This document shows, piece by piece, positions 1 through 8,032 of a stretch of 13,610 bases of DNA. Position numbers and translations under genes: made by a program. This DNA is from Alphaproteobacteria bacterium UBA1303 (GTDB taxonomy: Bacteria > Pseudomonadota > Alphaproteobacteria > Micropepsales > Micropepsaceae): positions 32,867 to 46,476 of the forward strand of contig DBTZ01000031.1 of assembly GCA_002307315.1 (NCBI GenBank). The letters run 5' to 3'. The notes beneath the pieces are model-generated. The model did no database searches, was not told where the DNA came from, and saw only the letters and a list, made by a program, of their open reading frames with translations. How positions within the stretch are numbered: the stretch's first letter is position 1; each line of letters begins with the position of its first letter.

Positions 1-458
1 TAGGCGTTGATGATGCCGCCGTTGACCACGGTGGGGTCGATGCCACCGGCATCCAACAACGCCGCCACCATTGTCGTGGTGGTGGTCTTGCCGTTGGTTC
101 CCGCCACCGCGACGCAGGATTTCAGCCGCATGATCTCGGCCAGCATTTCGGCGCGGCGCACCATCGGCAACCCCTGTTCGCGAGCGGCATCGAATTCGGG
201 ATTGCCCGGCTTGATCGCCGAGGAATAGACCACCACATGGGCGTCCTTGATGTTGTCCGGCGCCTGACCGACGGCAATCGGAATTCCCATCGCCTTAAGC
301 CGCTTGACGTTGGCGTTTTCGGCCGCATCCGAGCCTTTCACCTTGTAGCCAAGATTGTGCATGATCTCGGCGATACCGCTCATGCCGATGCCGCCGATGC
401 CGATAAAGTGGATCGCGCCGATGTCAAGCGGAACTCTGGTTTGCGCGCGCTTAGTCAT
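1..458 (-). CDS. murC: UDP-N-acetylmuramate--L-alanine ligase MurC, N-terminal 152 residues (3' end outside window)
   Basis: Cytoplasmic ATP-dependent ligase that adds L-alanine to UDP-MurNAc, the first step of peptide stem assembly. The window holds 152 complete codons, about a third of the usual length. Visible are the N-terminal Rossmann-type glycine motif GIGGIGMSGIA (about residues 20-30), the SSAIKPGNPE stretch (79-88), and the ATP-binding P-loop AGTNGKTTTT at 119-128. In this family the P-loop normally reads GTHGKT; here residue 122 is Asn, the form usual in MurD and MurE. The ATG at 458 overlaps the end of murG by 8 nt (ATGACTAA), which implies translational coupling. Upstream there is only a loose purine-rich stretch with a GGAG about 13 nt away. 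The position after murG and the first-domain motifs make the identity secure; the rest of the gene cannot be seen. Confidence 0.96.
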   Translation of the reverse strand, partial: MTKRAQTRVPLDIGAIHFIGIGGIGMSGIAEIMHNLGYKVKGSDAAENANVKRLKAMGIPIAVGQAPDNIKDAHVVVYSSAIKPGNPEFDAAREQGLPMVRRAEMLAEIMRLKSCVAVAGTNGKTTTTTMVAALLDAGGIDPTVVNGGIINA

Positions 459-1542
459 TTTTTTCCAATTTCTCCACCAAATCGGCCAGCGCCGCAGTGG
501 CGTGCGGCTTGCCCAGCGCCTTCGCCGCTTGCGCCTTCGTCGTCAATCCTTGCGGGGTGGCAAAAATTTCATCGAGCAGCGCGGCCAGCTTCGCCGGTGT
601 CAGTTTCTTCTGAACGAAACTCCAACCGCCGCCGGCATCGACCAACGCGTCGGCGTTTGGCGTCTGGTTGTCGTCGAGCGCATGGGGTAGCGGCACTAGG
701 ATCGCCGGCCGACCGATAGCGGCGAGTTCGCTCACCGTACCGGCGCCGGCGCGGGCGATAGTCAGATGGCTCCATGCCACCCGTTGCGGCAAATCGGCAA
801 AGAACGGCGCCAGCTCGGCCTTGACCTTCATCCCGTCGTAAGCTTTGCGCACCCGGCCCAGATCTTCCGGTCGGCACTGCTGCACGATGTCAAGACGGGT
901 CCGCAAGGTCTCCGGCAGTCTGGCGATCGCCGATGGCACCGTCTCGCTGAAATAACGGGCGCCCTGACTGCCGCCGAACACCAAAAGCCGAATGCCTTCG
1001 TCCGCGGCCGGTGGCTCATAGGCTGCGTCCGCCAGCGCCACGACTTCGGGCCTGAGCGGGTTGCCGGTGTAGACCACCTTCGACATGTCCTTGGGCAGAA
1101 AGCGTTTGAGCGGGAAATTGGCGGCAATGCATTTCACCCGATTGGCCAACGCGCGATTGGCGCGGCCCAGAAGCGCGTCGGGCGACAGAATCGCGGTTGG
1201 ATAGCCGCCCCAGCATGCCGCCAGCATCACCGGCAACGAGGGATAGCCGCCGAAACCGACGACGGCGGCAGGCTTCAGCCTGTTGAGTTTTTTTCGCGAC
1301 ACCAGAATACCGGCAAGAATTTCGAACGGCGCACGCAAGAGGCCGAACGGCGATCGGTCGGACAGGGCCGCGGACGGGACGGTCTCGACCGTTGCGCCGG
1401 AAAAATCACCGGCATAGGCGCTCGCCCGCTTGTCGGTCAGCGCCACGACCTGCCAACCGCGCTTGGCCATTTCGCCCGCCAGAGCTTGCGCCGGAAACAG
1501 ATGTCCGCCGGTACCGCCGGCGGCCAACACGACCGTCTTCAT
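451..1542 (-). CDS. murG: UDP-GlcNAc:undecaprenyl-PP-MurNAc-pentapeptide GlcNAc transferase MurG
   Basis: Membrane-associated GT-B glycosyltransferase that converts lipid I to lipid II on the cytoplasmic face. It has 363 residues, the usual length. Seen in order: GGTGGH (9-14), GFGGYPS (96-102), the donor-side motif GGSQGAR (190-196), and RAGAGTVSELAA (264-275) followed by DDNQTPNA. The segment that normally reads HEQNAVLGRAN reads SPDALLGRAN here (120-129), so the four-residue HEQN motif is absent while the following GRAN is kept. The usual H of the DNHQ/DDHQ motif is Asn. The ATG at 1542 overlaps the ftsW stop (ATGA), with a near-perfect AAAGGAG at 1550-1556 spaced 7 nt. The 3' end carries an A7 run shared with the murC start. 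The fold and context are clear; the substitutions leave some doubt about standard acceptor binding. Confidence 0.96.
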   Translation of the reverse strand: MKTVVLAAGGTGGHLFPAQALAGEMAKRGWQVVALTDKRASAYAGDFSGATVETVPSAALSDRSPFGLLRAPFEILAGILVSRKKLNRLKPAAVVGFGGYPSLPVMLAACWGGYPTAILSPDALLGRANRALANRVKCIAANFPLKRFLPKDMSKVVYTGNPLRPEVVALADAAYEPPAADEGIRLLVFGGSQGARYFSETVPSAIARLPETLRTRLDIVQQCRPEDLGRVRKAYDGMKVKAELAPFFADLPQRVAWSHLTIARAGAGTVSELAAIGRPAILVPLPHALDDNQTPNADALVDAGGGWSFVQKKLTPAKLAALLDEIFATPQGLTTKAQAAKALGKPHATAALADLVEKLEKND

Positions 1543-2687
1543 TCCGCCGCTCCTTTCATGAAAGCGAACGGTTGCTCGCGCCGCTCCAATTGCGAACGCC
1601 TGCGGGTTAGCGCCAAGGCAAAACCCATAGTCAGCGCCACCGCAAACAGCGAGGAACCGCCGTAGGAAATAAACGGCAGCGTCATACCCTTTGCCGGCAG
1701 CAGGTTTACCGCAACGCCCATATTGATGAAAGCTTGCAGCGCCACCACCGTTGCGAGGCCGGCCGCAGCGAGCCGGGAGAAGGTGTCGCGCTGATCGGCG
1801 GCGCGCAGCATTAGTCGTACCGCCAGAACACAGAACAAAGCCGCGATCAGGGCACAGACCAAAAAGCCGTATTCCTCACCCGCCACCGCGAAAATAAAAT
1901 CGGAATGGGCATCGGGCAAACGGTATTTGACGCTGCCTGCGCCGGGACCGACGCCGAACAAACCGCCGTGGGCAAAGGCCCGCAACGACAGATCGACCTG
2001 ATAGCCCTCGCCGCCGACGTCGATAAACTGCCGGATGCGATGATTGACATGCGGAAACAGAAAGAAAGCGGCTGTTGCAAACCCGATTGCTCCGCCGCAT
2101 ATCGCCCAAATCCACTTCAGCGACTGACCGGCGAAGAACAGCAGCGCGGCCCATAGCGCCAGCAATAGAAATGTCTGTCCGACGTCGGGTTGCTGCAAAA
2201 GAACGACCGCCGCAAGAAGCACCGGGGTTGCCGTAGAAAACGGCTTAGTCCACGTTTTGTCGGCAGGTACGGCCAAAATCGTCGCGGCCAGGACGGCAAA
2301 ACCGGGCTTGAGAAATTCCGACGGTTGCAGCGTCATGCCTGCGATATTGAGCCAACGCCGGGCGCCCAGCACTTCCTCGCCGAGAAACAGCGTCGCCGCC
2401 GATCCGACCAGACCGAATAAAAAAACATAAAGCGCGACGCGGCCGACCTGGGCCGGCTTCAAACATGAAGCGCCAATCAGAATGCAGACGGCGAGCAGTG
2501 CGAAGGCGATCTGCTTGACGGCATACCGGAAATCGCCGCCGCTCAAAGGTCCGCCGCTTGCTGCGGGGCTGGCGGCGAAGGCCAATACCAAGCCGACGCC
2601 GACCAGTCCGATCACCACGAAGAAGACGAGGCGGTCCACCGTCCACCACCAATCCGCCAAATCGCCCTGACTCGCCCTGCTGATCAT
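1539..2687 (-). CDS. ftsW: Septal peptidoglycan polymerase FtsW (SEDS family)
   Basis: Multi-pass inner-membrane glycosyltransferase that polymerises lipid II at the division site together with its cognate class B PBP, FtsI. It has 382 residues, typical of the family, with hydrophobic segments throughout. SEDS motifs seen: GARRWLNIAG and QPSEFLKPG (108-129), QPDVGQT (166-172), the periplasmic loop PDAHSDFIFAVAGEEYG (258-274) containing the conserved Asp at 263, and the C-terminal stretch from NMGVAVNLLPAKG to SYGGSS (322-346). The frame stays open 32 codons further upstream, but that part lies inside murD and has no FtsW character. The ATG at 2687 is preferred because it overlaps the murD TGA (ATGA) and has a purine-rich AAGGTGG 4 nt upstream. 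The stop overlaps the murG start by 4 nt. Confidence 0.97.
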   Translation of the reverse strand: MISRASQGDLADWWWTVDRLVFFVVIGLVGVGLVLAFAASPAASGGPLSGGDFRYAVKQIAFALLAVCILIGASCLKPAQVGRVALYVFLFGLVGSAATLFLGEEVLGARRWLNIAGMTLQPSEFLKPGFAVLAATILAVPADKTWTKPFSTATPVLLAAVVLLQQPDVGQTFLLLALWAALLFFAGQSLKWIWAICGGAIGFATAAFFLFPHVNHRIRQFIDVGGEGYQVDLSLRAFAHGGLFGVGPGAGSVKYRLPDAHSDFIFAVAGEEYGFLVCALIAALFCVLAVRLMLRAADQRDTFSRLAAAGLATVVALQAFINMGVAVNLLPAKGMTLPFISYGGSSLFAVALTMGFALALTRRRSQLERREQPFAFMKGAAE

Positions 2688-4096
2688 GATGCCACCTTCA
2701 GAGGATCGCACAGGCGCAAGGCCAACGCGCGAAAGGCGTCGCCCCGCGCTTCGAAATCCTTGAATTGATCGAACGACGCGCAAGCCGGTGAGAGCAGCAC
2801 CGTCGGTTCCGCCGCCGGCGAGGCTTCCGCCGCCCGTGCCGCAGCAACGACGGCCACATCCAGCGTACCGCAGATCTCGAACGGAACCTTGCCGTCCAGC
2901 GTGACGGCAAAATTTTGTGCCGCTTCGCCGATCAGAAATGCCTTGCGGATACGCGGCAGAAATGCCTCGATGCCGGCGATGCCGCCCGCCTTGGGCCGGC
3001 CGCCGGCGATCCAGAAAATGTCGGCAAAACAGGCCAGCGCCTTGGCCGCCGCATCGAAATTGGTCGCCTTGGAATCGTTGATAAAGCGCAACCGCCCGCG
3101 CCGACCGACCTCTTCAATGCGATGGGAGAGGCCGGGAAACTCGCTAACCGCGGCTGATATCGCCTCGGCGTTCCTGACCCAGGGGCGCACGGCGGCGAAG
3201 GCGAGCGCGATATTCTGCCAGTTGTGCGCGCCGGGCAGACGCTTGGCCTCGTGCAAATCCATCAGTTTGGCGGTATGAGTGTTTTGCGCGTCGAACAGCA
3301 CGCCGTCGAGCACGAACAAACCGCGGCCGAGAATCTTGCCGACCGCTACCGGCGTCGCGTTACGCCCCGCCGAGACGAGATTGGTGTAGATCGACGCGCA
3401 ATATCCGTCGTCGATGCCGATCGCGCAAATTCCACCCTTGGCGGACTGACGCAGCAGCCGCGTCTTGGCGGCGGCGTAGTTTTCCAACGAACCGTGGCGG
3501 TCGATGTGATCGGGGGTAATGTTGGATAGCACCGCGGAATCGACGATCAAACCGGGAGACAGGTCGATCTGATAGGACGACACCTCCAGCACATAGACCG
3601 TCTTCGGTCCCGGCGGATTGAGATCAAGCGCCGGCCGGCCGATGTTGCCGCCGACTTGCGCATCGTATCCGCAGGACTTCAGAATGTGGCCGATCAGAGC
3701 GGTGGTGGTCGACTTGCCGTTGGTGCCGGTGACGGCGATAACCGGGGCACGGCCGGTTTCTTCGGGGTTGGGCCTGATCCCGCGGGCGAACAATTCGATG
3801 TCGCCGATCACCTCGATGTCGCATTCGCGGGCACGGATCACAACGTCGTGCGGCACCGGAAAGAACAACGGCACGCCGGGGCTTAAGATCAGCGCGGCAA
3901 TTTCGTCCCACGGCCAATCGCCCCAGAACACAACCCCGGCACCGGCCGCCGCAGCCTTTTCGGATGCATCCGTCTTATCGTCCCAGGCCAGCACGTCTGC
4001 ACCGCCAGCGACCAGAGCACGCACCGCAGCCAAGCCGGATCGCGCCAGCCCGAACACGGCGACCTTTTTACCCTGGAAAGATGCAGCCGGTATCAC
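2684..4096 (-). CDS. murD: UDP-N-acetylmuramoyl-L-alanine--D-glutamate ligase MurD
   Basis: Cytoplasmic ligase that adds D-glutamate to UDP-MurNAc-L-Ala, using ATP. It has 470 residues, somewhat longer than the E. coli enzyme (438). Visible: an N-terminal Rossmann stretch VAVFGLARSG (12-21), P-loop VTGTNGKST (122-130), LEVSSYQ, SNITPDHIDRHG, NDSKATN, AGGRPKAGG, and a C-terminal LLSPACASFDQF. The start is GTG at 4096 (codon read as Met), 6 bp after the mraY stop, with a GAGG about 9 nt upstream. No better in-frame start precedes the Rossmann motif, and a non-ATG start may lower its translation relative to its neighbours. The stop overlaps the ftsW ATG. All hallmark ligase residues appear present. 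Confidence 0.97.
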   Translation of the reverse strand: MIPAASFQGKKVAVFGLARSGLAAVRALVAGGADVLAWDDKTDASEKAAAAGAGVVFWGDWPWDEIAALILSPGVPLFFPVPHDVVIRARECDIEVIGDIELFARGIRPNPEETGRAPVIAVTGTNGKSTTTALIGHILKSCGYDAQVGGNIGRPALDLNPPGPKTVYVLEVSSYQIDLSPGLIVDSAVLSNITPDHIDRHGSLENYAAAKTRLLRQSAKGGICAIGIDDGYCASIYTNLVSAGRNATPVAVGKILGRGLFVLDGVLFDAQNTHTAKLMDLHEAKRLPGAHNWQNIALAFAAVRPWVRNAEAISAAVSEFPGLSHRIEEVGRRGRLRFINDSKATNFDAAAKALACFADIFWIAGGRPKAGGIAGIEAFLPRIRKAFLIGEAAQNFAVTLDGKVPFEICGTLDVAVVAAARAAEASPAAEPTVLLSPACASFDQFKDFEARGDAFRALALRLCDPLKVAS

Positions 4097-4102
4097 GGAT
4101 CG

Positions 4103-5197
4103 CTACCTCAACTTCAAGGTCGAAAGACCTATCAACGCCAGGATCACCGCAATAATCCAAAAGCGGATGACGATGGTCGGTTCCTTCCAACCCAATTGTT
4201 CGAAATGATGGTGGATCGGCGCCATCTTAAAGACGCGTTTGCCCGTCAACTTGAACGACACCACCTGAACCATCACCGATACGGTCTCCAGCACGAACAG
4301 TCCGCCGACCAGCGCCAGCACGATTTCGTGTTTGGTCGCCACCGCCACCGCACCGAGCGCACCGCCCAAAGGCAACGAACCGGTGTCGCCCATGAACACC
4401 ATCGCCGGCGGCGCGTTGTACCAGAGGAATCCGAGGCCGGCGCCGATCAGCGCGGAAAGAAAGATCGCCAGTTCGCCGGTATCGCGGATGTAACCGATCT
4501 GCAGATAGGTGGCGAATTTCTCGTTGCCGACCAGATAGGCGATCAGCACGAAAGTGGAAGCGGCAATGATGACAGGCATGATGGCGAGGCCGTCGAGGCC
4601 GTCGGTAAAGTTCACCGCATTGGCGGAGCCGGCGATGACGAAACCGCCGACCACGATGTAGGTGATGCCGAACTGGATGGCAAACTGCTTGGCAAAGGGA
4701 AACGCCAACACGCCCTGCTGAGCCGGCACCTCGACCTGCATAATGAGATAGGTGGCGAGAAAGGCGACGGAGAATTCGATCAGCAGCCTTACCTTGCCGC
4801 TAAGCCCCGCGCTGCTGTGCTTGGTAACCTTTTTGTAGTCGTCGGCGAAACCGAGAAGACCGTAGGCCAGCGTCACCAGCACCGCAGTCCAGACGTAGAC
4901 GTTCGACAAATCGGCCCACAGCAGCGTCGCCACAATCCACGGCAGCAGGATCAACACCCCCCCCATGGTCGGCGTGCCTTTTTTCTCGACGATGTGACGC
5001 TTCGGCCCGTCCTCGCGAATCGGCTGACCTTCCTTGCCCTGCCTGACCTTCAGCCAACGGATCAGCTTAGGGCCGAGCCAAAAGGCGATGAACAACGCGG
5101 TCAGCACCGCTCCGCCGGCGCGGAAGGTGAGATATTTGAACAGCCGCAGAAAAGCGATGTGATCGGCGTTCGGAAGATAGAAAAGGAAATGAAACAT
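4103..5197 (-). CDS. mraY: Phospho-N-acetylmuramoyl-pentapeptide transferase MraY
   Basis: Integral membrane enzyme that transfers phospho-MurNAc-pentapeptide from UDP to undecaprenyl phosphate, making lipid I. It has 364 residues, close to the E. coli length, with about ten hydrophobic segments. Signature motifs: GTPTMGG (74-80), FADDYKK with the catalytic-site Asp pair (119-120), NFTDGLDGLA (196-205), FMGDTGSLPLGG (269-279) with Asp271, and the cytoplasmic PIHHHFE (327-333). The frame remains open 80 codons upstream, but that part overlaps murF and is arginine-rich. The ATG at 5197, 7 bp after the murF stop and preceded by AGGGG, gives the family N-terminus. The next gene, murD, begins 6 bp after its stop. 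Confidence 0.97.
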   Translation of the reverse strand: MFHFLFYLPNADHIAFLRLFKYLTFRAGGAVLTALFIAFWLGPKLIRWLKVRQGKEGQPIREDGPKRHIVEKKGTPTMGGVLILLPWIVATLLWADLSNVYVWTAVLVTLAYGLLGFADDYKKVTKHSSAGLSGKVRLLIEFSVAFLATYLIMQVEVPAQQGVLAFPFAKQFAIQFGITYIVVGGFVIAGSANAVNFTDGLDGLAIMPVIIAASTFVLIAYLVGNEKFATYLQIGYIRDTGELAIFLSALIGAGLGFLWYNAPPAMVFMGDTGSLPLGGALGAVAVATKHEIVLALVGGLFVLETVSVMVQVVSFKLTGKRVFKMAPIHHHFEQLGWKEPTIVIRFWIIAVILALIGLSTLKLR

Positions 5198-5204
5198 CTT
5201 GCCC

Positions 5205-6569
5205 CTACCCCATGCGCGCCTTAAGCGCGTCGATGATTTTCGCCATTTTGCTGCCGTGCGAACCCTTGATGAGAAACGTATCGCCTGCGGCGGCGGCATC
5301 CGCCACCGTCGGCGCCAGTTTTGCGGAATCCTCGGCCCAGGCACCGCGAACGCGCTGCGGCAGCACCTGCCACAACGCCTGCATGTGCGGGCCGCAAAGA
5401 AAAGCCAGATCGCAGTTCTTCGCCACGACATCGGCAAGACCGGCGTGCATCTCGTCGGCCGCCCCGCCCATTTCCAGCATGTCGCCGAGCACCGCGATCT
5501 TCCGTCCCTCGGCCGACGTCAGCAGCGTCAACGCCGCCGCCATCGATGCCGGATTGGCGTTGTAGCTCTCGTCGATCACCGTCGTGCCGCCGATGGCGAT
5601 TTTTTCGCCGCGCCCTTTAAGCGCGGAAAACCCCTGCAAAGCCGCAGCCGCATTGCGGACGTCGCCGCCTTGCACCTTGACGCACAACAGCGCCGCCGTC
5701 GCGGCCAGTGCGTTGTGTCTTCCCGGCGCATTCAAAACGAATTCCACCGCCTCGCCGCCGATGTCGGCTTTGACCCGCGCTCCGCTTGCGGTTTCCGCAT
5801 ACGCGGTCGGATGCGCATCGCCCGCCGCGAAGCCGAACGTCATAACGTTGGCCACCCCGGCCAGTTTCGCCCGCGCCTTCAAGCGATCCGTCAGCGGGCT
5901 GTCGGCAGGCAGCAGCGCCGACCCGCCCGGGATCAGGTTTTCGAAGATTTCCGTCTTGGCATCGGCTATGGCTTCGAGAGACCCGAAGAACTCGATATGT
6001 GCCGGTGCAACGGCGGTAATCAGCACCACGTGCGGACGCACCATCGCGTTCAGCGCACGGATTTCGCCGAAATGGTTCATGCCGATCTCGATCACCGCAA
6101 CCTCGGCATCGCGCGGCAGGGCGGCCAGCGTCAGCGGCACGCCCCAGTGATTGTTGAGCGAGCCGGTCGAGGCGTGGGTTCTCCCCAGTGCGCCGAAGGC
6201 CAGATGCAGCATCTCCTTGGCCGTGGTCTTGCCGACGCTGCCGGTAACCGCCAGCACCTCGGCATGAGTGCGGGCGCGGGCGGCACGGCCGACATCTTCC
6301 AGCCCGCGCTGGGCGTTGGCCACCATGAGCAGCGGCGCACCGGCGGAAACGCCCGGCGGCAGGTGAGATACCAGCGCCCCCGCCGCGCCGGCGGCAAACG
6401 CATCCTTGGTGAAATCGTGGCCATCGTGATGCTCGCCCTTGATGGCGATGTAGAGATCGCCGGGCGCGAGGCTGCGCGAATTGATCGAGACGCCGTTTGC
6501 GGCGAACGGCGCATGCGCTCGCCCGAGCGTGGCGGCTGCGAGTTCGGCGGATGTCCACAGCGCGTTCAT
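5205..6569 (-). CDS. murF: UDP-N-acetylmuramoyl-tripeptide--D-alanyl-D-alanine ligase MurF
   Basis: Cytoplasmic ATP-dependent ligase that adds the D-Ala-D-Ala dipeptide, completing the UDP-MurNAc-pentapeptide. It has 454 residues, the usual size. Seen: NSRSLAPGDLYIAIKG (30-45), P-loop VTGSVGKTT (108-116, the SVGK form typical of MurF), NNHWGVPLTL, IEIGMNHFGEI, the domain-3 segment with DESYNANPASM, and GDMLEMG. The same frame stays open for about 300 codons upstream, but that region is murE in another frame and is arginine-rich nonsense. The ATG at 6569 overlaps the murE stop (ATGA) and has AGGA 5 nt upstream. mraY follows after 7 bp. The call is not in doubt. Confidence 0.97.
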   Translation of the reverse strand: MNALWTSAELAAATLGRAHAPFAANGVSINSRSLAPGDLYIAIKGEHHDGHDFTKDAFAAGAAGALVSHLPPGVSAGAPLLMVANAQRGLEDVGRAARARTHAEVLAVTGSVGKTTAKEMLHLAFGALGRTHASTGSLNNHWGVPLTLAALPRDAEVAVIEIGMNHFGEIRALNAMVRPHVVLITAVAPAHIEFFGSLEAIADAKTEIFENLIPGGSALLPADSPLTDRLKARAKLAGVANVMTFGFAAGDAHPTAYAETASGARVKADIGGEAVEFVLNAPGRHNALAATAALLCVKVQGGDVRNAAAALQGFSALKGRGEKIAIGGTTVIDESYNANPASMAAALTLLTSAEGRKIAVLGDMLEMGGAADEMHAGLADVVAKNCDLAFLCGPHMQALWQVLPQRVRGAWAEDSAKLAPTVADAAAAGDTFLIKGSHGSKMAKIIDALKARMG

Positions 6570-8032
6570 GATTGTCCTGCCGCCGCGCCGCCCAGGGCGC
6601 GCGCCGCCTCGATCGCTTCGTCGCGATCGCTGAAAGGAAATACGTTCTTGCCGACTATCTGACCGGACTCGTGGCCTTTGCCGGCGATCACCAGAATATC
6701 GCCGGCTTGCAACAGTTCGATGCCGGCGCGGATCGCTTCGTGCCGATCGCCGATCTCGGTCGCATCCGGACAGCCGGCGAGGACCTCCCGGCGGATGACG
6801 CTCGGTTCCTCGGAGCGCGGATTGTCGTCGGTGACGATGACGGCATCGGCGAGCGCCGCCGCCGCCTTGCCCATCAACGGACGTTTGCCCTTGTCGCGGT
6901 CGCCGCCGCAGCCGAACACCACGATCAGCCGGCCACCAGTGTGCGGACGCAACGCCTTCAGCACTACCTCCAGCGCATCCGGGGTATGGGCATAATCGAC
7001 GAACACCGGCGCACCCGACGGAGCGATGGCAACTTTTTCCAAGCGGCCCGGCGCGCCCTTCAAACCTTCCAAGGCGGCGAACACCGCATCCGCCGGCTCG
7101 TCGAGACCGATGGCCATGCCGGCCGCCATCAGCGCGTTCGCGGCCTGGAACCCGCCGGCAAGCGGCAGCGCCACGGAATACTTCCGGCCGTAGAAGCGCA
7201 GGCGCAAATCCTGACCGTCGAGATGCGGTTGGCACGCCAGCAGCCGGATGGTCTCGCCCTTCTCGCCGACGCCGATCACCCGAAGGTGGCGCGCATCGGC
7301 GACGTCGGCAAAGGCTTCGGCATATTCGGCATCCCGATTGATCGCCGCCGCCGCGCCGTCTTCCGCCAAATCGGAAAACAGCCGCAGTTTGGCGGCAAGA
7401 TAGGCTTCGAAGCTCGAATGATAATCCAGATGGTCGCGGGTAATGTTGGTGAAGCCGACCGCGCCGAAGCAAAGCCCATCCAGACGGTATTGATCGAGCC
7501 CGTGGCTGGAAGCTTCCACCGCCACGTGACTGACGCCGGCCTTGGCAAGATCGGCGAGAAGCGTGTGCAATTCCAACGGCCCCGGCGTAGTGTTGGAAAG
7601 CTTGATCTCGCCCGCTCGCGAAATGGCCCCGATGGTGCCCACGCTGGCGGCGTTTTTGCCGAGCGCCGTCCAGATTTCACGCAGGAAAACTGCGATCGAC
7701 GTCTTGCCGTTGGTGCCGGTAACCGCCGCCTTCACGTGCGGCCCGGTACCGTAATAGGCGGCCGAGAGCTTGGCCAGCATCAGACGGGGATTGTCGCAAG
7801 CGACGAATTCCAGCCCAACCTCGCGCGCAAATGCTTCCGCCTCCGGCCGTCCAAGCACGGCGCGGACGCCTTTGCCTGCGGCATCGCGAATGAACCGCGC
7901 CCCGTCCACAGCCACGCCGGGCACCGCCACAAACAGATCGCCGGTCTTGGCCTTGCGGCTGTCGCCGCTGAGGCCGGAAAAGCGCGCGCGCAACAGCGCC
8001 GCCTTGTTTTCGATATCCGTCCCGCCCCGCAT
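6566..8032 (-). CDS. murE: UDP-MurNAc-L-Ala-D-Glu--2,6-diaminopimelate ligase MurE
   Basis: Cytoplasmic ligase that adds the third residue of the stem peptide. It has 488 residues. Seen: GDSRKAKTGDLFVAVPG (23-39), P-loop VTGTNGKTS (104-112), NTTPGPLELH, EASSHGLDQ, NITRDHLDYH, the AAKLRLF stretch whose Lys215 matches the usually carbamylated lysine, VDYAHTPDAL (345-354), GCGGDRDKGKRPLMG, and GKGHE (451-455). The DNPR motif at 403-406 marks enzymes using meso-diaminopimelate rather than lysine, so the wall is inferred to be DAP-type, as expected for a Gram-negative cell. The ATG at 8032 shares its A with the ftsI TGA, with GGAG about 8 nt upstream. The stop overlaps the murF ATG. Confidence 0.97.
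   Translation of the reverse strand: MRGGTDIENKAALLRARFSGLSGDSRKAKTGDLFVAVPGVAVDGARFIRDAAGKGVRAVLGRPEAEAFAREVGLEFVACDNPRLMLAKLSAAYYGTGPHVKAAVTGTNGKTSIAVFLREIWTALGKNAASVGTIGAISRAGEIKLSNTTPGPLELHTLLADLAKAGVSHVAVEASSHGLDQYRLDGLCFGAVGFTNITRDHLDYHSSFEAYLAAKLRLFSDLAEDGAAAAINRDAEYAEAFADVADARHLRVIGVGEKGETIRLLACQPHLDGQDLRLRFYGRKYSVALPLAGGFQAANALMAAGMAIGLDEPADAVFAALEGLKGAPGRLEKVAIAPSGAPVFVDYAHTPDALEVVLKALRPHTGGRLIVVFGCGGDRDKGKRPLMGKAAAALADAVIVTDDNPRSEEPSVIRREVLAGCPDATEIGDRHEAIRAGIELLQAGDILVIAGKGHESGQIVGKNVFPFSDRDEAIEAARALGGAAAGQS

Noticed and set aside
766..1665. A 299-codon + strand frame antisense to murG and the end of ftsW
   Set aside because: Composition is that of a frame shadow and it crosses the boundary of two well-supported genes.
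3713..3730. An 18-nt exact repeat shared with 7703-7720 (cttgccgttggtgccggt)
   Set aside because: Both copies encode the VTGTNGK P-loop of the paralogous ligases MurD and MurE with the same codons, so no mobile or regulatory repeat is needed to explain it.
5205..7472. A 755-codon open frame on the minus strand combining an upstream stretch with murF
   Set aside because: The first 301 codons lie inside murE in another frame, are arginine-rich and show no family character. The ATG at 6569 overlapping the murE stop is the clear murF start.
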